Assembly: GCA_004802705.1 (NCBI GenBank)
Contig: SGPL01000006.1
Span: 88,445-152,444 of the forward strand
Length of the DNA: 64,000 bases
Source of the DNA: Bondarzewia mesenterica
Taxonomy: Eukaryota; Basidiomycota; Agaricomycetes; Russulales; Bondarzewiaceae
Direction of reading: 5' to 3'
In this document: positions 61,056 through 64,000 of the stretch, piece after piece
How the letters are laid out: each line of letters begins with the position of its first letter
How positions within the stretch are numbered: position 1 is the stretch's first letter
Made by a program: the position numbers and the translations under genes
Notes under the pieces: model-generated
Seen by the model: only the letters and a program-made list of their open reading frames with translations
Told to the model about the DNA's origin: nothing
The model's database searches: none

Positions 61056-62087
61056 TTAGGTTTTTTTAGGACGCTTCCCGGCTGCTACTGCCGAAGTCGA
61101 AGGTAGTTCTGAATCTTTGGATGTTAGTTTTCTCTTTTTGCTTGTAATCGATACTGGGGGGGTGAGTACGCGGATTCTTTCGATGTCTGCGATAAAAAAG
61201 TCGGTTTGCGTTTTTGCGGTGCCTTCAGGGGGTTTGTTCGAAATCGTGTAGTGGATGAGTTCGATGGATAGAGCGACTGTAGCGCCTGCAAGCATCTGTT
61301 TGTATGCCGTTGGGGGTATGATGTCCCCGTCGACATCGTATGCTGGAATGGGATTTACACGATGGGTGTGTTGTAGAGTTGGGAGTTGTCTTCGTGCTGC
61401 GTCTGTCTCTACTGGCCATCCAGTGATGGTGAACTGAGATCCGAGTGAGTCGAATTCTAGGTGAGGTTTGGTGAGTAATGAGTGTAGGATGTCATTGAAT
61501 GTCGATCTCAACCTTTCTTTTCTTCCTTCGATAATTTCTTTAATTCCTGTATGTGATGTCAGTGAGATGTGATGGAGATAATGGTATAGCGTATGTACCG
61601 TGAATAATACGTGTCATAATTTGAAGCGACTCGATTTGTCGTGGACGAGGTAGCTGGAGTGATCGGTCGCTTTGACTTTCGGGTGGAAAATGTCTTGAAT
61701 ATAGCAGAGATTTTTGATGACGTTGTCGAAGTCGACAGCAAGTGCTGGATTGGACGGTCTTTTGACAAAGCAAGTGGGTTTGACTTTGTCGAGGGGTTTG
61801 GGGTGTAGCCCTTGGCCGGAGTAGTTTGCGTCCGAAGTCAGCCAATAGTTGTCGATATCGATGTCGACGATGCAACCGAGGCTCGTAAGTGTAGGTGAGG
61901 ACGGTGCGTTCTCGTTGTTGGAAGTAGCGAGAATCAAAGCGTCTTGGGTGCTATCGCGAAACCAGGCGACTTTGTCTCGAAAGTCAGAATCTCTGAGATA
62001 GAAGTCGGCGGTGGTAAGATGGGTGCGTGCGGTGAGTAATTGGTGATTGTCCGAGGAAGAGAGTGTTGTCGAGGAGTCTGAAGCCAT
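61056..62087 (-). CDS. Helitron-adjacent accessory protein, unrecognised, one intron and one frameshift
   Basis: Starts MASDSSTTLSSSDNHQ and reads LTTADFYLRDSDFRDKVAWF, LGCIVDIDIDNYWLTSDANY and NLCYIQDIFHPKVKATDHSS to RFKL. There the frame meets TGA, and a one-base change would continue it as MTRIIHG. A good 52-bp intron (about 61,543-61,594, GTACAT..TACAG) joins to IKEIIEGRKERLRSTFNDIL. The C-terminal part has FTITGWPVETDAARRQLP, RVNPIPAYDVDGDIIPPTAY and ATVALSIELIHYTIS, then a basic tail with KKRKL and KRPKK, likely nuclear signals. Mixed beta-strand character suggests an OB-type single-strand DNA-binding fold, but this is a guess. It lies 347 bp from, and divergent to, the Helitron gene. 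Confidence 0.6.
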
Positions 62088-62434
62088 TGTTAATTAGAAA
62101 TATGAATATGAAGATGTTGGAGGTTTTGGAGGTCGGCAGCGACGTTGTAGATATCGTGAAGTGCGTATGGATCTGTATAGTATTCGAGATTCAGAGATTG
62201 GTAATGACCTATTTTTTTTTTATCACGCGCCTTGGAATAGGGATAGATGAGCGAGTTTATTGGTCGATAGAGGTTTTTCATTTGGATCTATTATTGTCTT
62301 TCGATGTTATTCGTGCGGATGCAAAGGCAAGGATTAGTTAGTAATTGTATGACGGGATGCTGTACCGATGGCGTGTAGCTAGTTTAGGGTAGAAAAAAAG
62401 AGGGGGGGAGGGTCGTTGTTTTTTGTCTTTCTTC

Positions 62435-64000
62435 ATGGCATCATCGTCATCAGCGATAGCATCTTCTTCTGATATTACTATCAATTCCACGTTTGATCAG
62501 CAACAGTGGACAAGATTCTCACCTGTCGCCGAACCGTCATCTTTTACGGATAATCTCGTTTCATCTAGGGAGAAGGAGATATGGAGTGCGTCGCTCGACA
62601 ATATTAGGAGGGCTGCTAAAGGCAAAGTAGTGTTGTCGAGGCAAGAAAGAGCGACAAAGGCGGATATGATTCGGGCAATTTTACAGCGGTGCGATGATGA
62701 TTTTTTTTCCGATTTACGAGTATTGGTCCAAGGTGGACACGATGAAGTGCAGGGTCGTTCTTCTGCAGAAATCGAGATTCTGTCAAGAGACGAGATTTTG
62801 AAGGAGATATCTGGAGTGTTTCTTGTCTCAGCAGATGAACGTGCCTCGAAAACAGCAATTGTTGCTGCGTTATCTAGACGTGCATCAGAAGAAATCTTTC
62901 AGCGACTGCGTTTAGTGGCTGATGGCAAAAGGAGGAAACGTGTAGCCACGAACGAAGTCGATGGTAGCCGAAAGCGTCTTCGGACGTTAGAAGGCGACAA
63001 TGGCGATTGTTTCATGACTGTTCCATCAGTTGATGAGCGTGATGGATGTTATCGAGATTTTTATGATGCCACTGGAAATCGCGCTTTGGCGAAGAGTGTT
63101 TGTGCAGTTTGTGCGAGGGAGTGTAATAATCAAGAAGAGGGTGTCGTGGAATTACCTTTGGAAGTTGTGCCGAATGGAGAGCGTTTGAGGCCAAAAGACG
63201 ATGTATATCATCCGTCGCATGTTTTGATTGATGGTATGTTATTGGAAGAGAAGGGATTGGTGAAAGTAGGGGAGACTGTGTTGGCAGTCAAGATTTGTGG
63301 GTCGTGTATGTCGGCATTGAATACGGAGTGTGTCGAAACTCCACCGAAGTATTCGCTGGCAAATAATTTGTGGATTGGGACAGTTCCTTGGGAGCTCACC
63401 GTTTTGACCGTTCCGGAGCAACTACTTATCGCGTTGCTTTATCCGAGGGTGTACGTGTTCAAGCTCACACCGAAGGGTAATTATAATCGTGGAGACGCGT
63501 CGACGTTGCAGCGTGGAATGCGCGGCACAGTTAGTACATACGAGCAAGATTTCGAGGGAGTTGCGCGTATGACGGACGGAAAGTTAATGCCACGGTCTCC
63601 GTCGTTGCTGGCATTGATAATGTCAGTTACATTTATCGGACAGGGACCATTGCCGAAGAATTGGTTGCAGAGGACATTTAAAGTCAGACGGTCGGCGGTC
63701 AAGGCAGCATTGCAGTGGTTGAAGAAGAACAATGCCAAGTATTATGGCGACATCGAGATATCCGATTCGAGACTAGCGGCGCTTCCAGAGGACGATGTAC
63801 CGCACGAGGTTTTGATGAACATCAAGCAATCAGGGGATGTTGGTATGCTGTTACAAGAGAGTGATGGTTATGTGCCGAGAGAAGATGTCGAACCAGAATT
63901 TGGTCAGTGAACGACGCGTGTTGAAATCATATTTTNTTNNTNTATAATGTAGATCAATTTCATCCAGACATAACGGATGAATTGGATCGTAATGACACTG
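62435..64000 (+). CDS. Helitron helicase protein, N-terminal DUF6570 part
   Basis: The start ATG at 62,435 gives MASSSSAIASSSDITIN. A TTG at 62,423 is in frame but not used. The N-terminal 190 residues hold two similar helical segments (SRQERATKADMIRAILQRC and SADERASKTAIVAALSRRA) and basic clusters (KRRKRV, RKRLR). Next come cysteine pairs CAVCARECNN and CGSCMSAL, then the DUF6570 core KYSLANNLWIGTVPWELTVL, PEQLLIALLYPRVYVFKLTP, GMRGTVSTYEQDFEGVA and FKVRRSAVKAALQWLKKNN. The apparent stop at 63,908-63,910 is probably removed by an intron beginning GTCAGT at about 63,903 and ending TAATGTAG at about 63,951, after which ATCAATTTCATCCAG continues open to the window end. The Rep and helicase domains should lie beyond 64,000. 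Confidence 0.8.

Larger units (their letters stand above)
61056..64000. mobile_element. Helitron-type element, incomplete at the right edge
   Basis: Inferred from the DUF6570-bearing gene, which in fungi sits N-terminal to the Helitron helicase-like and Rep/helicase domains. The left end is unknown. I could not identify a 5' TC terminus or the 3' hairpin with CTRR end. The accessory gene may or may not be inside the element. Confidence 0.55.

Overview
The window looks like nuclear DNA of an agaricomycete basidiomycete. Genes are split by many short introns of about 50-65 bp with GT..AG borders. The DUF6534 membrane-protein family and a multi-exon P450 are typical of mushroom-forming fungi, and the mobile elements are a Tad-like LINE and a fungal Helitron. 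Assembly quality is uneven: ambiguous bases occur at about 23.4-24.5 kb and 29.5-43 kb and are dense at 30.6-31.8 kb. Several homopolymer runs look one base off.

Layout. At 0-1.3 kb (minus) is a glucose-6-phosphate isomerase gene that runs off the left edge. From 2.9 to 29.5 kb lies a segmental array built from three modules: a cystathionine gamma-lyase (CYS3-type) gene, an unrecognised coding-like segment ('U'), and an intron-rich DUF6534 multi-pass membrane protein. CYS3 occurs four times: one nearly complete copy with a single-base insertion and three decayed ones. DUF6534 occurs four times, all largely open. At least three U copies are visible. A GTPase-domain remnant and an unassigned 2-kb stretch (11.2-13.2 kb) are embedded in the array.

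From 29.8 to 43.6 kb there is a run of ordinary or orphan genes. They are a cytochrome P450 (minus), a decayed small protein with an E-x-K motif, an ORF with three 22-residue repeats, a DUF2235 hydrolase with a helical-repeat tail, an uncharacterised membrane-anchored protein (minus) and a probable mitochondrial protein (minus). About 3.5 kb without a convincing gene follows. A complete six-exon ammonium transporter (47.07-48.85 kb, plus) has GATA-factor-like sites upstream, which fits nitrogen regulation.

The right end is a transposon-rich block. A near-full-length Tad-like LINE on the minus strand (about 49.44-57.24 kb) carries a gag-like ORF1 with a CCHC knuckle and an ORF2 with endonuclease, reverse transcriptase and RNase H. 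It is interrupted by nine nonsense codons, all of which could come from C-to-T changes. Next are a truncated aldo-keto reductase pseudogene and an orphan ORF. A Helitron-type gene (DUF6570 domain, plus strand, cut by the window end) is paired head-to-head with a divergent accessory gene.

The CYS3 copies, the LINE and the aldo-keto reductase remnant look mostly non-functional. The genes most likely to be active are the isomerase, the ammonium transporter, the P450, the DUF2235 gene, the mitochondrial protein, some of the DUF6534 genes and the Helitron pair.
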